Shown: positions 26,811-36,437 of the stretch, piece by piece
Position numbering within the stretch: position 1 is the stretch's first letter
How the letters are laid out: every line of letters begins with the position of its first letter
From: Salinibacter ruber DSM 13855
Lineage (GTDB): Bacteria > Bacteroidota > Rhodothermia > Rhodothermales > Salinibacteraceae
Assembly (NCBI RefSeq): GCF_000013045.1
Contig: NC_007677.1
Span: 558,001-622,000 of the forward strand
Length of the DNA: 64,000 bases
Direction of reading: 5' to 3'
Program-made: the position numbers and the translations under genes
The notes under the pieces: generated by a model
Told to the model about the DNA's origin: nothing
Seen by the model: the letters and a program-made list of their open reading frames with translations, nothing else
The model's database searches: none

Positions 26811-28052
26811 CTACGGCGTCTCCGCGACGCTCGGGGCCTCGGGCGCGGGCTCCTCCACCGAGGCGAGCGGCGGCTCCGGCAGGCCCCAGTGGACGAGGCC
26901 GGCCATCCCGATCATCGCGAGCGCGCCGCCGACGGCATTGCTGAAGAAGCCGTAGGGCCCGTACGTGATGCTGGCCACGAAGCTGCCGAACCCAAACCCG
27001 GCCTGGCCCACGCTCATGGCGAGGCCCATGAGGAGGCCGCGCTGGCGGTCCGGCACGAGCGCCGTAATGAGCGACTGCAGGGGCCCCACCCGAATCCCGA
27101 TCAGCCCCATGGCCAGGAAGAAGAGCACGGCCGCGATGAGGAACCCCGTGATGTAGAGCGGGGCGAGCGCCATCAGCAGGCCGAGGACCAGCGACGCCCA
27201 CACCACGATCGGCTTGCGCCCGATGCGGTCGGAGACCCGCCCCCCGAGCGGGGACGCGAGGATGTTGGCGGTCCCGCCGATGGCGAAGAGGAGGGCAATC
27301 TCGTAGCTCGACACGCCCACCGTGGATTCGAGCCAGCTGGGGAGGAACGACGTGAAGAGCCCGAAGCCGGAGAACATGAGGAGGTACGACGCGACGGCGT
27401 TGACGGCGTCGGAGCCCTGAAGAACCGCCCGGTATTTCTCGACGAGGCGGGCCGGCGTGAGCCGTTGGTCGTCGAGGTCGGCGTCCGGCTGCGGGACGTA
27501 CAGCCAGATGAGCACGGCCGAGACGGCCATGGGCACCGCAAACATGAGGAAGGGCCACCGGTAGCCGAAGCCGGTCGCGAGCACCTTGCCAATCGGGATC
27601 CCGGCCACCTGCCCGAAGGCGGTGCCGCTCATCACCCACCCGTTGGCCCAGCCGCGCTGCTCGTACGGAAAGTAGTCCCCCACGTAGGCCACCGAGCCGC
27701 TGGTGAGCATGCCGCCCCCGATGCCCGCCAGCAGGCGCATGGAGAACAGCAGGACGTAGCTCTCCGCCACCGTGTGGAGGGTGAGCGTGACGGCCATCAG
27801 GATGGTCCCGTACAGCAGAATGAGCCGGCGCCCGATGCGGTCGGACGCCGGCCCCGTGATGAGGGCCGACACCCCCAGCGAGAGTGCGTAGGCCGTCAGC
27901 AGCATGCCCTGCCAGAACGCGTTCACCCCGAGCGTCGCCGCGATCTCGGGGAGAATGGGCACCATGATGATCAACTGGCTGCTGGCCGAGAACATCATCA
28001 GCCAGAGCGCGAAGAGGATCAGGTACGGGTTCGAGGTTTTCGTGTCGGGCAC
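26811..28052 (-). CDS. MFS transporter
   Basis: A 413-residue inner-membrane transporter of the major facilitator superfamily with twelve predicted helices. The loop 2-3 signature is GPASDRIGRRLIL and its counterpart between helices 8 and 9 is GGRVSDRIGRKPI. The central cytoplasmic loop is PDADLDDQRLTPARLVEKYR. The GTG at 28052 begins VPDTKTSNPYLIL. Drug or metabolite efflux is plausible, but the substrate cannot be read. It is transcribed away from the TonB receptor gene. Confidence 0.88.
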   Translation of the reverse strand: MPDTKTSNPYLILFALWLMMFSASSQLIIMVPILPEIAATLGVNAFWQGMLLTAYALSLGVSALITGPASDRIGRRLILLYGTILMAVTLTLHTVAESYVLLFSMRLLAGIGGGMLTSGSVAYVGDYFPYEQRGWANGWVMSGTAFGQVAGIPIGKVLATGFGYRWPFLMFAVPMAVSAVLIWLYVPQPDADLDDQRLTPARLVEKYRAVLQGSDAVNAVASYLLMFSGFGLFTSFLPSWLESTVGVSSYEIALLFAIGGTANILASPLGGRVSDRIGRKPIVVWASLVLGLLMALAPLYITGFLIAAVLFFLAMGLIGIRVGPLQSLITALVPDRQRGLLMGLAMSVGQAGFGFGSFVASITYGPYGFFSNAVGGALAMIGMAGLVHWGLPEPPLASVEEPAPEAPSVAETP

Positions 28053-28445
28053 GAAGGGAGGGGGGCGATGAGGGGGCAGACGAAGTGAGAATTCAAGCTT
28101 CTAAAATCAGGAGGACGCGGCCCACATGCAGGATGCACGCCCAAATATTTGACGAAGTTTGCCGCTCGCCCGCGACGGGAGGGGCCAGGTGGTCGGAAGG
28201 GGATGCATTCACGGGCCGGGTGGCGTTCCGTGCGGCCGGCTGCGTGCCGGGGCAGACGCCGAGACGCAGTCGAGTGAAGACGTCGGGAAACCGGCCCAGT
28301 TAATACAACGGTGATCTGTGCGTAATGGCGGCGTTATACTCGCCCGTTATTGTGTGGAACGAACAACAAATCGATTCGGGGAGTCCGCAAGAACCTGGCA
28401 CACGGCCCGACCTGAACGTTTCCCGTATGAACTGCCGCGTCCAAA
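28053..28445. promoter_or_regulatory. Divergent intergenic region upstream of the TonB receptor
   Basis: 393 bases without a recognisable gene. The part nearest the receptor (about 28300-28440) is AT-richer and includes GTTAATACAACG and GCGTTATACTCG, possible promoter pieces. No clear operator palindrome or riboswitch is seen. Confidence 0.4.
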
Positions 28446-31277
28446 ATGGTTAACGGTTGGTATCGAGACCTTCTGTTGGTTGCGTTTCTTTTTCTGGTGG
28501 GGGCGGGAACGAGCCCACTGGTCGTTGCGCAGGACGCGAGTCCGAAAGAGGTAGATACGAATGGGACAGTAACCGGGGTTGTTGTGGAGGACGGGCGTGG
28601 AGGGCCGCTGCCGGGGGCCAACGTCCGTGTGGCCGGGTCGTCGACGGGCACGACGACAGACCTCAATGGACGATACCGCATTGAGAATCTTGACCCTGGA
28701 ACGTACGACTTGCGATTCTCCTTCGTCGGATTTCAGCAGAAGACTGTGACGGGGGTAGAGGTTACGGCGGGAGGGACCACGGAGATTGACATTACGCTGG
28801 CCGAAGAAACGGAGCGGCTCGACGAGGTGGTCGTGGAGGCCAAGGCCGCTCGCGACTCGGAGGCCGGTCTGATACTGAAGCGCGCCGAAGCGGCTGCCGT
28901 GAGCAATGCTGTTAGTGCCGAGACCATGAGCCGGGCCGGAGCCGGAACGGTAGCAGATGCGATGGGGCTGATGACTGGAGGATCGGTCGTAGAGGGCAAA
29001 CACGTAAACATTCGGGGCTTGCAGGGGCGATACGTCAACGTGCAGCTCAACGGTACGACACTCCCGAACGCAGACCCCGAGGGCAACAGTGTGGCGCTTG
29101 ACATTTTCCCGTCGAGTTTGATCGATAACGTCGTCACCGAGAAGACATTCACGCCGGACAAGCCCGGTACCTTTACGGGAGGCTCGGTCGACATCACGAC
29201 GAAGTCGTTTCCGAACGACTTTTTCCTAAACGCATCGGTCTCCACCTCTTCCAACAGCGAGGTGGGAGTCGGTGGCGGCATCCTGCTTCCCCCGGACGGA
29301 CTGGAAGAGGTGCCGCCCGTGGCGAACAGCAGCAGTGTTCCACCGGGGCCTACGTCGGACCCCGAGCGGCGCGACGCGCTAAACCAAGTGACGCAGGCGT
29401 TTGCCACTGGTGTGTCCCCGCGGTCCAACGACGTGCTCGGAAACCGAAGCGCGGAGGTTTCCCTCGGTGACCGGTTCTCCGTCATGGGAGATCGTTCGCT
29501 CGGCGTCATCGCCTCCTTGACGTACGACCACTCTTTTTCCGGATACAACGGGGGGACGACGGCCCGCTTCTCTCAAACGGGCATCAACGCGGAGCAGCTC
29601 CGCCCTGAGGCCTCCTACACGACACGGCGCGGCGTGGAAGAGACACTGTTCGGGGGGCTTGCGGGGATCTCGTTTCAGCTTACGCCCACGGACGAATTGG
29701 GAGTGCGTCTTCTCTACAACCGCGACGACGAGCACATCGCCCGATACGAATCGGGAATCCTTCCCCGTGACAATATCTCTGGAGACCGGAGATTCGAGAC
29801 GCGGGTGGCCCGTGTGATTGAGCGCACCGTACGGACGACGGAGCTTGACGGCACCCATCAGTTTGGCAGTGGGGCGGAGGGGGTGCGTCTTGAGTGGCAA
29901 ACAGCCTACTCGAAAGTAAGGCGGGAGGAGCCGGACAATCGCTTTTTTCCGAACGAGTTTTCTCCCGGAGAGCGCGACACATCGTTTGCCATCTCCGGGC
30001 CGGTCACCGGGCTTCCCACCCGATATTTCCGGGACCTCACGGAGCAAGATTGGTCGGGCGAAGCCTCGGTTGAGGTACCGGTGGGACCGACCCTCTTCGA
30101 AGCGGGAGGCCGCTTCCGAACGAAAACGCGGGAGTTTCGCGAACGCGTGTTCAAACATGACGCCCCTATCGGACACGGGTTTAGCGGACGTCCGGGGGCG
30201 TACGTCGATGAGCGGTCGGGCCTTCTTTCGGACGGGACGTTCGGCACCTACGTGACTGAAGTCCCATCGCAGGGCGGGAACTACGACGGGGCTCTCGACA
30301 CAGGGGCCGGCTACCTGATGACCGAGACCCCGGTGCCGGGCGTCCCGTCCCTCGAGTTCATCGGTGGGGTGCGGTTCGAGTACACGGACATGTCGCTAAA
30401 TACGCTCGACACCGACACAGAAGGGGCGTTTTCACAATTCGACGTGCTCCCCTCGGTGAATCTTGTCTGGACGCTCCGTGAGGACATGAACCTGCGCCTC
30501 GCCTACGGTCGCACCATTGCGCTGCCGTCCTTCCGGGAGTTTGCTCCGTTCCAGTCCTTCAACTTCATCGGGGACTTTACGGAACGAGGAAACCCAGCCC
30601 TCAAGCGCACGAGAGTCGACAACTTCGACCTGCGCTGGGAGTGGTTCCCCCGGGCCGGAGAGCTGTTGTCGGCGAGCCTGTACTACAAGGACTTCACCGA
30701 TCCGATCGAACGAACGTTCGTCGCGGAGTCCGTTGATCAAGGCATTATCACGTACCGAAATAGGGAAAGTGCAAGGGTCTACGGGGTGGAACTGGAAGCT
30801 CGAAAGCGACTGGGCGGCCTCGCTCCCTGGCTGGAGCACGTGCAGGTGGGGGGAAACCTCACGCTGACCCAGTCCCAAATCGACCGTACTGAGGAGGTGC
30901 TCACCCTCATTCGACAGTTTCGAGATGATCCAGACGAGACACGGCAGCTTCAGGGACAGTCGCCCTACATCGCGAACGTGAATGCGGGCTACGACAACCC
31001 CGAGACGGGCACGGCCGTGAACGTGTTCTTCAACCGGTTCGGCGACCGGCTCCAGACCGTCTCGGCGAACGGGGCGGACATCTTCGAGCGGGCCCGGAGT
31101 ACGCTAGACATTAACTTCTCGCAACGGCTGCTCCCGGGGGTGTCGGCGTCGATTTCGGTCAAGAATGTACTTAACAGCGACGAGGTCGTCTCGCAAACCT
31201 TCAAGGGGGACGAATTCATCAACGACCGGCGTCCACTCGGGCGCACCGTATCCGTCGGCGTGTCTTACAGCTACTAA
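28446..31277 (+). CDS. TonB-dependent receptor with carboxypeptidase-regulatory-like N-domain
   Basis: A 943-residue outer-membrane active-transport receptor. It has a signal peptide (LLLVAFLFLVGAGTSPLVVAQ), then a CarboxypepD_reg-like beta sandwich (about 40-125: VTGVVVEDGRGGPLPGANV, LRFSFVGFQQKTV). The plug domain (about 140-270) includes HVNIRGLQGRYVNVQLNG and GGSVDITTKSFP. The rest is a 22-strand-type barrel ending TVSVGVSYSY. The ligand is unknown. It is not a SusC-type receptor by obvious motif, and no SusD follows; instead a secreted lipoprotein gene lies 185 bases downstream beyond a strong hairpin terminator. Codon use is slightly less GC-rich than in its neighbours. Confidence 0.9.
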   Translation: MVNGWYRDLLLVAFLFLVGAGTSPLVVAQDASPKEVDTNGTVTGVVVEDGRGGPLPGANVRVAGSSTGTTTDLNGRYRIENLDPGTYDLRFSFVGFQQKTVTGVEVTAGGTTEIDITLAEETERLDEVVVEAKAARDSEAGLILKRAEAAAVSNAVSAETMSRAGAGTVADAMGLMTGGSVVEGKHVNIRGLQGRYVNVQLNGTTLPNADPEGNSVALDIFPSSLIDNVVTEKTFTPDKPGTFTGGSVDITTKSFPNDFFLNASVSTSSNSEVGVGGGILLPPDGLEEVPPVANSSSVPPGPTSDPERRDALNQVTQAFATGVSPRSNDVLGNRSAEVSLGDRFSVMGDRSLGVIASLTYDHSFSGYNGGTTARFSQTGINAEQLRPEASYTTRRGVEETLFGGLAGISFQLTPTDELGVRLLYNRDDEHIARYESGILPRDNISGDRRFETRVARVIERTVRTTELDGTHQFGSGAEGVRLEWQTAYSKVRREEPDNRFFPNEFSPGERDTSFAISGPVTGLPTRYFRDLTEQDWSGEASVEVPVGPTLFEAGGRFRTKTREFRERVFKHDAPIGHGFSGRPGAYVDERSGLLSDGTFGTYVTEVPSQGGNYDGALDTGAGYLMTETPVPGVPSLEFIGGVRFEYTDMSLNTLDTDTEGAFSQFDVLPSVNLVWTLREDMNLRLAYGRTIALPSFREFAPFQSFNFIGDFTERGNPALKRTRVDNFDLRWEWFPRAGELLSASLYYKDFTDPIERTFVAESVDQGIITYRNRESARVYGVELEARKRLGGLAPWLEHVQVGGNLTLTQSQIDRTEEVLTLIRQFRDDPDETRQLQGQSPYIANVNAGYDNPETGTAVNVFFNRFGDRLQTVSANGADIFERARSTLDINFSQRLLPGVSASISVKNVLNSDEVVSQTFKGDEFINDRRPLGRTVSVGVSYSY

Positions 31278-31340
31278 AGCCTACTTCGTACCGCTGGGGC
31301 CCCATCGCCCCGACGCACCACTACTCCTTTTCGATTGCCT

Positions 31341-31382
31341 CGAGGGGGCGAGCCACACGTTGGCTCGCCCCCTCGGTGGTTT
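31341..31382 (+). terminator. Strong hairpin between TonB receptor and lipoprotein genes
   Basis: A perfect 15-base-pair stem: arm 31341-31355 (CGAGGGGGCGAGCCA) pairs with 31361-31375 around a five-base loop. Only a short GGTTT tail follows, so it may be leaky and set the ratio of receptor to lipoprotein. Confidence 0.8.
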
Positions 31383-31462
31383 GTGGGAGGAAGTTATGGA
31401 ATTAAAAACTCCGTGCTCCCACGACTAACACCCTACCTCTTCTCTCTAAACCACACGCGACC

Positions 31463-33094
31463 ATGAACTTTTTCCGTACAACCATACTGGAATCGCGATC
31501 GCTTGGACCCCTGTTCGTCGGTCTCCTGCTCATTCCCGCCCTTGTGTTTATCACGGCGTGCGACTCGAATGGCAGCGGCGACAACATGGACTCCCCTCCG
31601 GCCGAGCAGGAGCCAGCACGGCTGGATACAGGGCCGGTAGAGGAAACGGACACCAACGTCGACGTTGATTATGACGACGATGGCACGGCGGAGGTCGTGC
31701 GGGTAACCGACGTGAACAACAACGGAGTCGTGCCCCGTGACGCGAATGGAAGCACGGTCACCTGGAGCAGCGACAAGACATACGAGCTCAACGGCTTCGT
31801 CTTCGTCAATCCCGGGGACACCCTCGAAATTGAGCCCGGTACTGAAATCCAAGGGCGACTCGGCGGGGGGGCAGACGCCTCGGCCCTGATCGTCGCGTCG
31901 GGCGGGGTCATTGAGGCCGAAGGGACGGCGTCCGATCCGATCGTCTTCACGTCTGTGCGTGCCGCGGACGAGACCCTCGGCCGGGACGACCGCGGACTCT
32001 GGGGTGGCGTCATCCTGCTTGGAGATGCGCCGACCAACAACGGGTCGGAGGTCGCCATCGAAGGCGTACCCGACAACACAGGGGCCCGCATTCTCTACGG
32101 CGGTCAGAATGTTGATCACGACGTTGGCACCTTCAAGTACGTTTCCATCCGCCACACCGGCACCCAACTCGGCAACGGCGATGAAATTCAGGGCCTGACG
32201 CTCGGCGGCGTGGGCAGCGGCTCGACCATTGAGTACGTGGAATCGTACGCCAGCGACGACGATGGCTTCGAGTGGTTTGGGGGCACCGTCAACACCAAGT
32301 ACCTGATCACGGCCTACGAATCGGACGACGCCTTCGACATCGATCAGGGCTACCGCGGCAGCAATCAGTTCTGGCTGGCTGTACAGGGCGGAAACGAATC
32401 TGGACGAGCGTCCGAGATGGACGGTGCCGGCTCTCCGGAAAGCGCCGAGCCGTACGCCGAGTCGATCATCTCCAACGCGACGTACCTCGGCATGGGCCCT
32501 GGTGTAAGCGACGCCTCGGGGGACGCGAATGACCCCTTCATCATCCACCGCGACAACAACGCGACCTCTTACCACAACAGTGTCTTCGCCGGCGGACGGA
32601 CGAACGCAGGAATCCAGATCGAAGACCTGGAGGCCGGGAGCGAAGACGCCGCCAACCGCTGGGCGGCCGGGCAGTTGGAGCACCAGGACAACCTCTGGTA
32701 CAACATCGGGCCGGGCTTCAGTGGCCAAACGACGTTCGAGGATCTCATCCAGCTGACCACGGACGACGACGGCACCCCGTCCGGCGACCGGGGCAATGCA
32801 CTCAAGGGGAACCTCGCGGACTACCTCCGCAGCGAGAACAATGCGATCGTAAACAAAAATCCGTACGCGAGCATCAGCCGGACGAACGGAAACGGCGCGA
32901 TCCAGAGCTTCGACCCAACACCGGTCAACGCCGCGACCAGCGGCGCCAACGAGCCGAGTGACTTCGGCAATAAGTCGGCGGGAGTGAATGACAGTTGGAC
33001 AAGCGTCAGCTTTCGAGGCGCCTTCGGCTCAGGGGCGGAGTGGAACTTAGACAGTGACTGGGCGAAGATCACCCAGGACGGCACTGTGCAGTAG
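31463..33094 (+). CDS. Secreted lipoprotein with beta-helix-like repeats, partner of the TonB receptor
   Basis: A 543-residue lipoprotein (signal LLLIPALVFITAC, acylated Cys33) with an acidic linker of about 70 residues. The body is rich in Gly/Asn/Asp turns (FVFVNPGDTLEIEPGTEIQG, ALIVASGGVIEAEGTASDP, GLWGGVILLGDAPTNN), resembling a right-handed parallel beta helix. This architecture is seen in surface lipoproteins that accompany TonB receptors in Bacteroidota and gammaproteobacteria. No catalytic motif is recognised, so binding of a ligand for the receptor upstream is the inference. It is followed by a strong terminator at 33141. Confidence 0.75.
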   Translation: MNFFRTTILESRSLGPLFVGLLLIPALVFITACDSNGSGDNMDSPPAEQEPARLDTGPVEETDTNVDVDYDDDGTAEVVRVTDVNNNGVVPRDANGSTVTWSSDKTYELNGFVFVNPGDTLEIEPGTEIQGRLGGGADASALIVASGGVIEAEGTASDPIVFTSVRAADETLGRDDRGLWGGVILLGDAPTNNGSEVAIEGVPDNTGARILYGGQNVDHDVGTFKYVSIRHTGTQLGNGDEIQGLTLGGVGSGSTIEYVESYASDDDGFEWFGGTVNTKYLITAYESDDAFDIDQGYRGSNQFWLAVQGGNESGRASEMDGAGSPESAEPYAESIISNATYLGMGPGVSDASGDANDPFIIHRDNNATSYHNSVFAGGRTNAGIQIEDLEAGSEDAANRWAAGQLEHQDNLWYNIGPGFSGQTTFEDLIQLTTDDDGTPSGDRGNALKGNLADYLRSENNAIVNKNPYASISRTNGNGAIQSFDPTPVNAATSGANEPSDFGNKSAGVNDSWTSVSFRGAFGSGAEWNLDSDWAKITQDGTVQ

Positions 33095-33140
33095 AAAGCG
33101 ACTGTACGCTGGTACGTTGCGTCACACGAAGCTTCCTTCG

Positions 33141-33180
33141 CCGGGCATCCCCGATTGACGGGGGTGCCCGGTGTTTTTGT
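33141..33180 (+). terminator. Intrinsic terminator after the lipoprotein gene
   Basis: CCGGGCATCCCCG pairs with CGGGGGTGCCCGG (one wobble) with loop ATTGA, followed by TGTTTTTGT. Confidence 0.9.
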
Positions 33181-33299
33181 GTTGGGGCCCCGAGGGCGGG
33201 CCCGGAAGGCCACTCGCCGACTGGGAACGGAGCACCCGCATCTCGTGTGCGTGTGGTAGTCCAGTCGGAATGTCCCACCCACCACGCACCGGCGACGCA

Positions 33300-34451
33300 A
33301 TGGCGCTGCGCTGTCTTTTTGTCGTCCAGGGCGAGGGCCGCGGCCACCTCACGCAGGCGATGGCCCTGCGGCGCATGCTCCGGGACGCCGGGCATCGGGT
33401 CGCCGGGGTCGTCGTGGGCAAGAGCGACGACCAGGCCGTGCCGGCCTTCTTCCGGGCGGCGTTCGAGGCCCCCGTCACGGACGTCGAGAGCCCTGGCTTC
33501 GTGTCGGACGACGCGGACCGCTCGGTGCGGCCGTGGGCCACGCTGCGCCGGGCGCTCGGGCGCACGCCGACCTACTGGCGCAGCCTGTCGGCCCTCGACG
33601 CCGCCATCAAGCGCCATGACCCGGACGTGGTGGTGAATTTCTTTGAGCCCCTGATGGGCCTCTACGCCGTGACGCATTCGCCGTCCGTGCCGGTCGTGGC
33701 GGTGGCACACCAGTATATGTTTTTGCACCCCGCCTACCGATTTCCGTCGGGGCGCAGGGACAAACGGTGGGCGGCCCGTGCGTTTGCTCGCCTCACGGCC
33801 TGCGGCGCCTCACGGCGCCTCGCGCTCTCGCTCTACCCGGCCCCCGATCGCTCCCAAGACGACCTGGCCGTGCTGCCGCCGCTCCTGCGGCCCGGGGTGT
33901 TCCGCCAGCCCCAGGACCGAAGCGAGCCCTTCATTCTCGTCTACATCCTGAACAGCGGGTACGCCGACGAGGTGATCCGGTGGCACGAGCAGAACCCGAC
34001 GGTGCCGCTCCACTGCTTCTGGGACCGGCCGGACGCGGCCCCCGTGGAGGCCTACGACGAGACGCTGACCTTCCACCAGCTCGACGACGAGAAATTCCTC
34101 CGCCTCATGGCCCGGTGCCGCGGCTTCGTGTCCACCGCCGGCTTTGAGTCGATCGCGGAGGCGATGTACCTGGGGACGCCGGTCCAGGTGGTGCCGGTGG
34201 AGGGGCACTACGAGCAACGCTGCAATGCCGTCGACGCGGTGCGGGCCGGCGCAGGGGTGCGCAGCACGCAATTCGACATCGGGCACCTCCGGGCTGCGCT
34301 GGACCGCGGATCGACCCCGGAGGCGCGCTTCCAGGCGTGGGTGCGGCAGGGGCGCCGCCGCTTCGTGCGAGAGCTTGAGGCGGCCGCCCGCCGCCCTGTC
34401 GCCGGGTCTTTGGGGCCGCGGGTGGCGGAGCGAATTCTTGAGGCGGCTTGA
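33300..34451 (+). CDS. GT-B glycosyltransferase-like protein (MurG/UGT type)
   Basis: A 383-residue protein with the two-Rossmann GT-B pattern. The N-terminal lobe begins LFVVQGEGRGHLTQAMALR, where the GxGHxxR-like loop is typical of MurG/UGT-like enzymes. The C-terminal lobe contains GFVSTAGFESIAEAMYLGTP and VVPVEGHYEQRCNA, the nucleotide-sugar-binding region. Acceptor and donor are unknown; related proteins are often annotated simply as glycosyltransferases. The ATG at 33300 was preferred over one 30 bases upstream because the domain begins immediately. It precedes the frameshifted nuclease-family gene by 45 bases on the same strand. Confidence 0.8.
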   Translation: MALRCLFVVQGEGRGHLTQAMALRRMLRDAGHRVAGVVVGKSDDQAVPAFFRAAFEAPVTDVESPGFVSDDADRSVRPWATLRRALGRTPTYWRSLSALDAAIKRHDPDVVVNFFEPLMGLYAVTHSPSVPVVAVAHQYMFLHPAYRFPSGRRDKRWAARAFARLTACGASRRLALSLYPAPDRSQDDLAVLPPLLRPGVFRQPQDRSEPFILVYILNSGYADEVIRWHEQNPTVPLHCFWDRPDAAPVEAYDETLTFHQLDDEKFLRLMARCRGFVSTAGFESIAEAMYLGTPVQVVPVEGHYEQRCNAVDAVRAGAGVRSTQFDIGHLRAALDRGSTPEARFQAWVRQGRRRFVRELEAAARRPVAGSLGPRVAERILEAA

Positions 34452-34496
34452 TGCGGGGCCCGCCCGTCCGTTGAACGTTCGCAACGAGGCATCGCC

Positions 34497-35596
34497 ATGG
34501 GGCTCCAACGCGCATTGCAGGGGCTGGCGTGGAGCGGGGCCGGGCTGCTGGTCGCCGCGTTCCTGATGGGCTACGCGGCGCCGTACCTCCCGCCGGCCCG
34601 CTTCTGGTGGACGGACCTGTTTGCCGTGCTGCTTCCCGCCCTCGCCGGGGCGGTCGGCCTGCTGGGCATCGGGCTGGTGGGCCAAGGGGCCTACTCGGGA
34701 CGGTGGGGGCGCCTGGGGATCGGGGGGCACTGCTCCTGCTCGTCGCACTGCGGTTTGGAACGGTGCCAACGGGGGAGGCGTCGGGGCGCGACGCGGACGC
34801 GCTGCGGGTGATGACGTTCAACCTGTCCCCTGCATTCGCCCGCGGGCCGGACCGCGAGCGTACGCTGGCTGAGCTCGTCCAGCGGGAAGCGCCCGCCGTG
34901 CTGAGCGTCCAGGAGACGTGGATGAAAACACGGTCGGCGTCGGACGGCGGGGGGCTGTTTGTGTCCTGGCCGCTCCGGGTGCTCCTGGAAGACTCGGTCG
35001 GGTACGCCCTTCCACGGGCCCGCCCCCCTGAGACCACGATCTACCGGCCGGTGCTGGGACAGGTGCGATTGGACTCGATGCGTGTGCACCCGTTGCCCCC
35101 GTCCGGGGGATCCGACCCCCGTTCCCGCTACACGCGTACGTTTTTCACCTGGCAGGGGCGTCCCGCCGTGCTCTACAACGTCCACCTCCACACGGTGGGC
35201 ACTCGCCCCTGGGACCTGCCGGGCACGGCCGCCTCGCTTGCGCGCTGGCGCACCTTCCTGCGAACGTACCGGGCGGGGGCGCTGCACCGTGCCGACCAGG
35301 CCCGCCGCATCCACCGGCACATCGAGCAGGAAACGCGCCCGGTGCTCGTAACGGGCGACTTCAACAGCACCCCACACCAGTGGGCCTACCGCCACCTACT
35401 GCAGGGCCTTAGGGCGGCGGGCGGGGGCGCCACCTTTCCGGCCGGGTGGCCCCTCGTACAGATCGACCATGTCCTGGTCGGGCCGGAGTGGCGTGTCGGC
35501 TCGGCCACCGTTCCGGGGCTGGAGGCCACGGACTTCGTGTCGGACCACCGTCCCGTCGTCGCCCGGGTCCGGTGGCGGGACGGCTACGAGGAGTAG
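34497..35596 (+). pseudogene. Endonuclease/exonuclease/phosphatase family membrane protein, frameshifted in a G6 tract
   Basis: The first part (from the ATG at 34497) encodes two membrane helices (GLAWSGAGLLVAAFLMGYAA; DLFAVLLPALAGAVGLLGIG). The frame is then lost at a run of six G (34722-34727). The next frame continues with a third helix (ALLLLVALRFG) and a complete EEP domain: VMTFNLSPAF, SVQETWM, NVHLHTVG, VTGDFNSTPHQ and DFVSDHRPVV, the catalytic metal-binding and His motifs. One extra G would join the two parts into a roughly 366-residue protein of the YafD-like type. The break could be a sequencing error, a real mutation or slippage-based variation. If broken, translation could start near the ATG at 34810. 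The 3' end overlaps phoU by 13 bases, tail to tail. Confidence 0.8.
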
Positions 35597-36294
35597 GAGG
35601 AGCGGAGGGGCGATCTGCTGCCGGGGGCCATCTCCTCCTGCACGCTGGCGTGGCGGATGTCGACGCCCTCGATGAGAAAGACGACGCCCTTCGCGATGTT
35701 GGTCGAGTGGTCCGAGATCCGCTCGATGGCCTTGCTGGCGGTGATCAGGTGGGCGGCCACCTCGGCATGCTCGGGATTCTTCTGGATGTAGTCCACCAGC
35801 CCCCGAAAGTTTTCGTGGTGGAGGCGGTCCACCTCGTCGTCCAGATCGGGAATGCTGCGCGCCAGCTCTGCGTCCTGGTCCAGGAAGGCCTGCTTCGCCT
35901 CGTCGAGCATGCGGCGGGCCGCCTGGCTCATCTCGCGGATTTTGACCGCGTCCAGGACACCGGGGGCCTCGGTCACGTGCTCCGCGTTGCCGGCCAGGTT
36001 GCGGCAGTGGTCCCCAATCCGCTCCAGGTCGGTGTTGATCTTTTCGACCGTGAGCAGGGTGCGGAGGTCGGTGGCGACGGGCTGGTGGCGGGCCAGGATG
36101 CGCTGGCAGTACTCGTCGACTTCCAGCTCCAGGGCGTCGACCTCACGGTCACGGTCCATGATGCGCTCGGCCTGGTCCACGTCGTGGGCGAGCAGGGCGT
36201 CGACGGCGTCGGTAAACTGCTCGGCCACGATGGTGGCCATGTCGAGCAGGCGGCTGCGGAGCTCCGTAAGTTCGCGGGCGAGGCGGTTCGGCAT
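35584..36294 (-). CDS. phoU: Phosphate transport system regulatory protein PhoU
   Basis: A 236-residue cytoplasmic regulator of phosphate uptake signalling. Two repeats of a three-helix unit are visible, each with an acidic metal-binding motif (EKINTDLERIGDHCRNLAGNA; KAIERISDHSTNIAKGV). The start is the ATG at 36294 (MPNRLARELTELRSRLLDMA). Length fits the family. The pst transporter genes and phoR/phoB are not adjacent in this window; upstream (minus strand) lies a glycosyltransferase pair that is unrelated. It is convergent with the nuclease-family gene, overlapping at the 3' ends. Confidence 0.95.
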   Translation of the reverse strand: MPNRLARELTELRSRLLDMATIVAEQFTDAVDALLAHDVDQAERIMDRDREVDALELEVDEYCQRILARHQPVATDLRTLLTVEKINTDLERIGDHCRNLAGNAEHVTEAPGVLDAVKIREMSQAARRMLDEAKQAFLDQDAELARSIPDLDDEVDRLHHENFRGLVDYIQKNPEHAEVAAHLITASKAIERISDHSTNIAKGVVFLIEGVDIRHASVQEEMAPGSRSPLRSSYSS

Positions 36295-36437
36295 GAAGGT
36301 CCCGGTCGGGTCGTCGGATGATATTTGAGCACTGTCATACGACCGGGGCAGCGGAATGTGCCGTCGGGTCGTAGAAGCCCGGGCCCGGTCGTTCCCGACG
36401 GCGGCCCGAGTGGCAAGCGGCTCCGCCCGGCGGGCCG

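Noticed and set aside
26775-28088. 437-codon plus-strand open frame opposite the MFS gene
   Set aside because: Glu/His/Arg-rich repetitive translation without hydrophobic core; the minus-strand protein has clear MFS helices and motifs.
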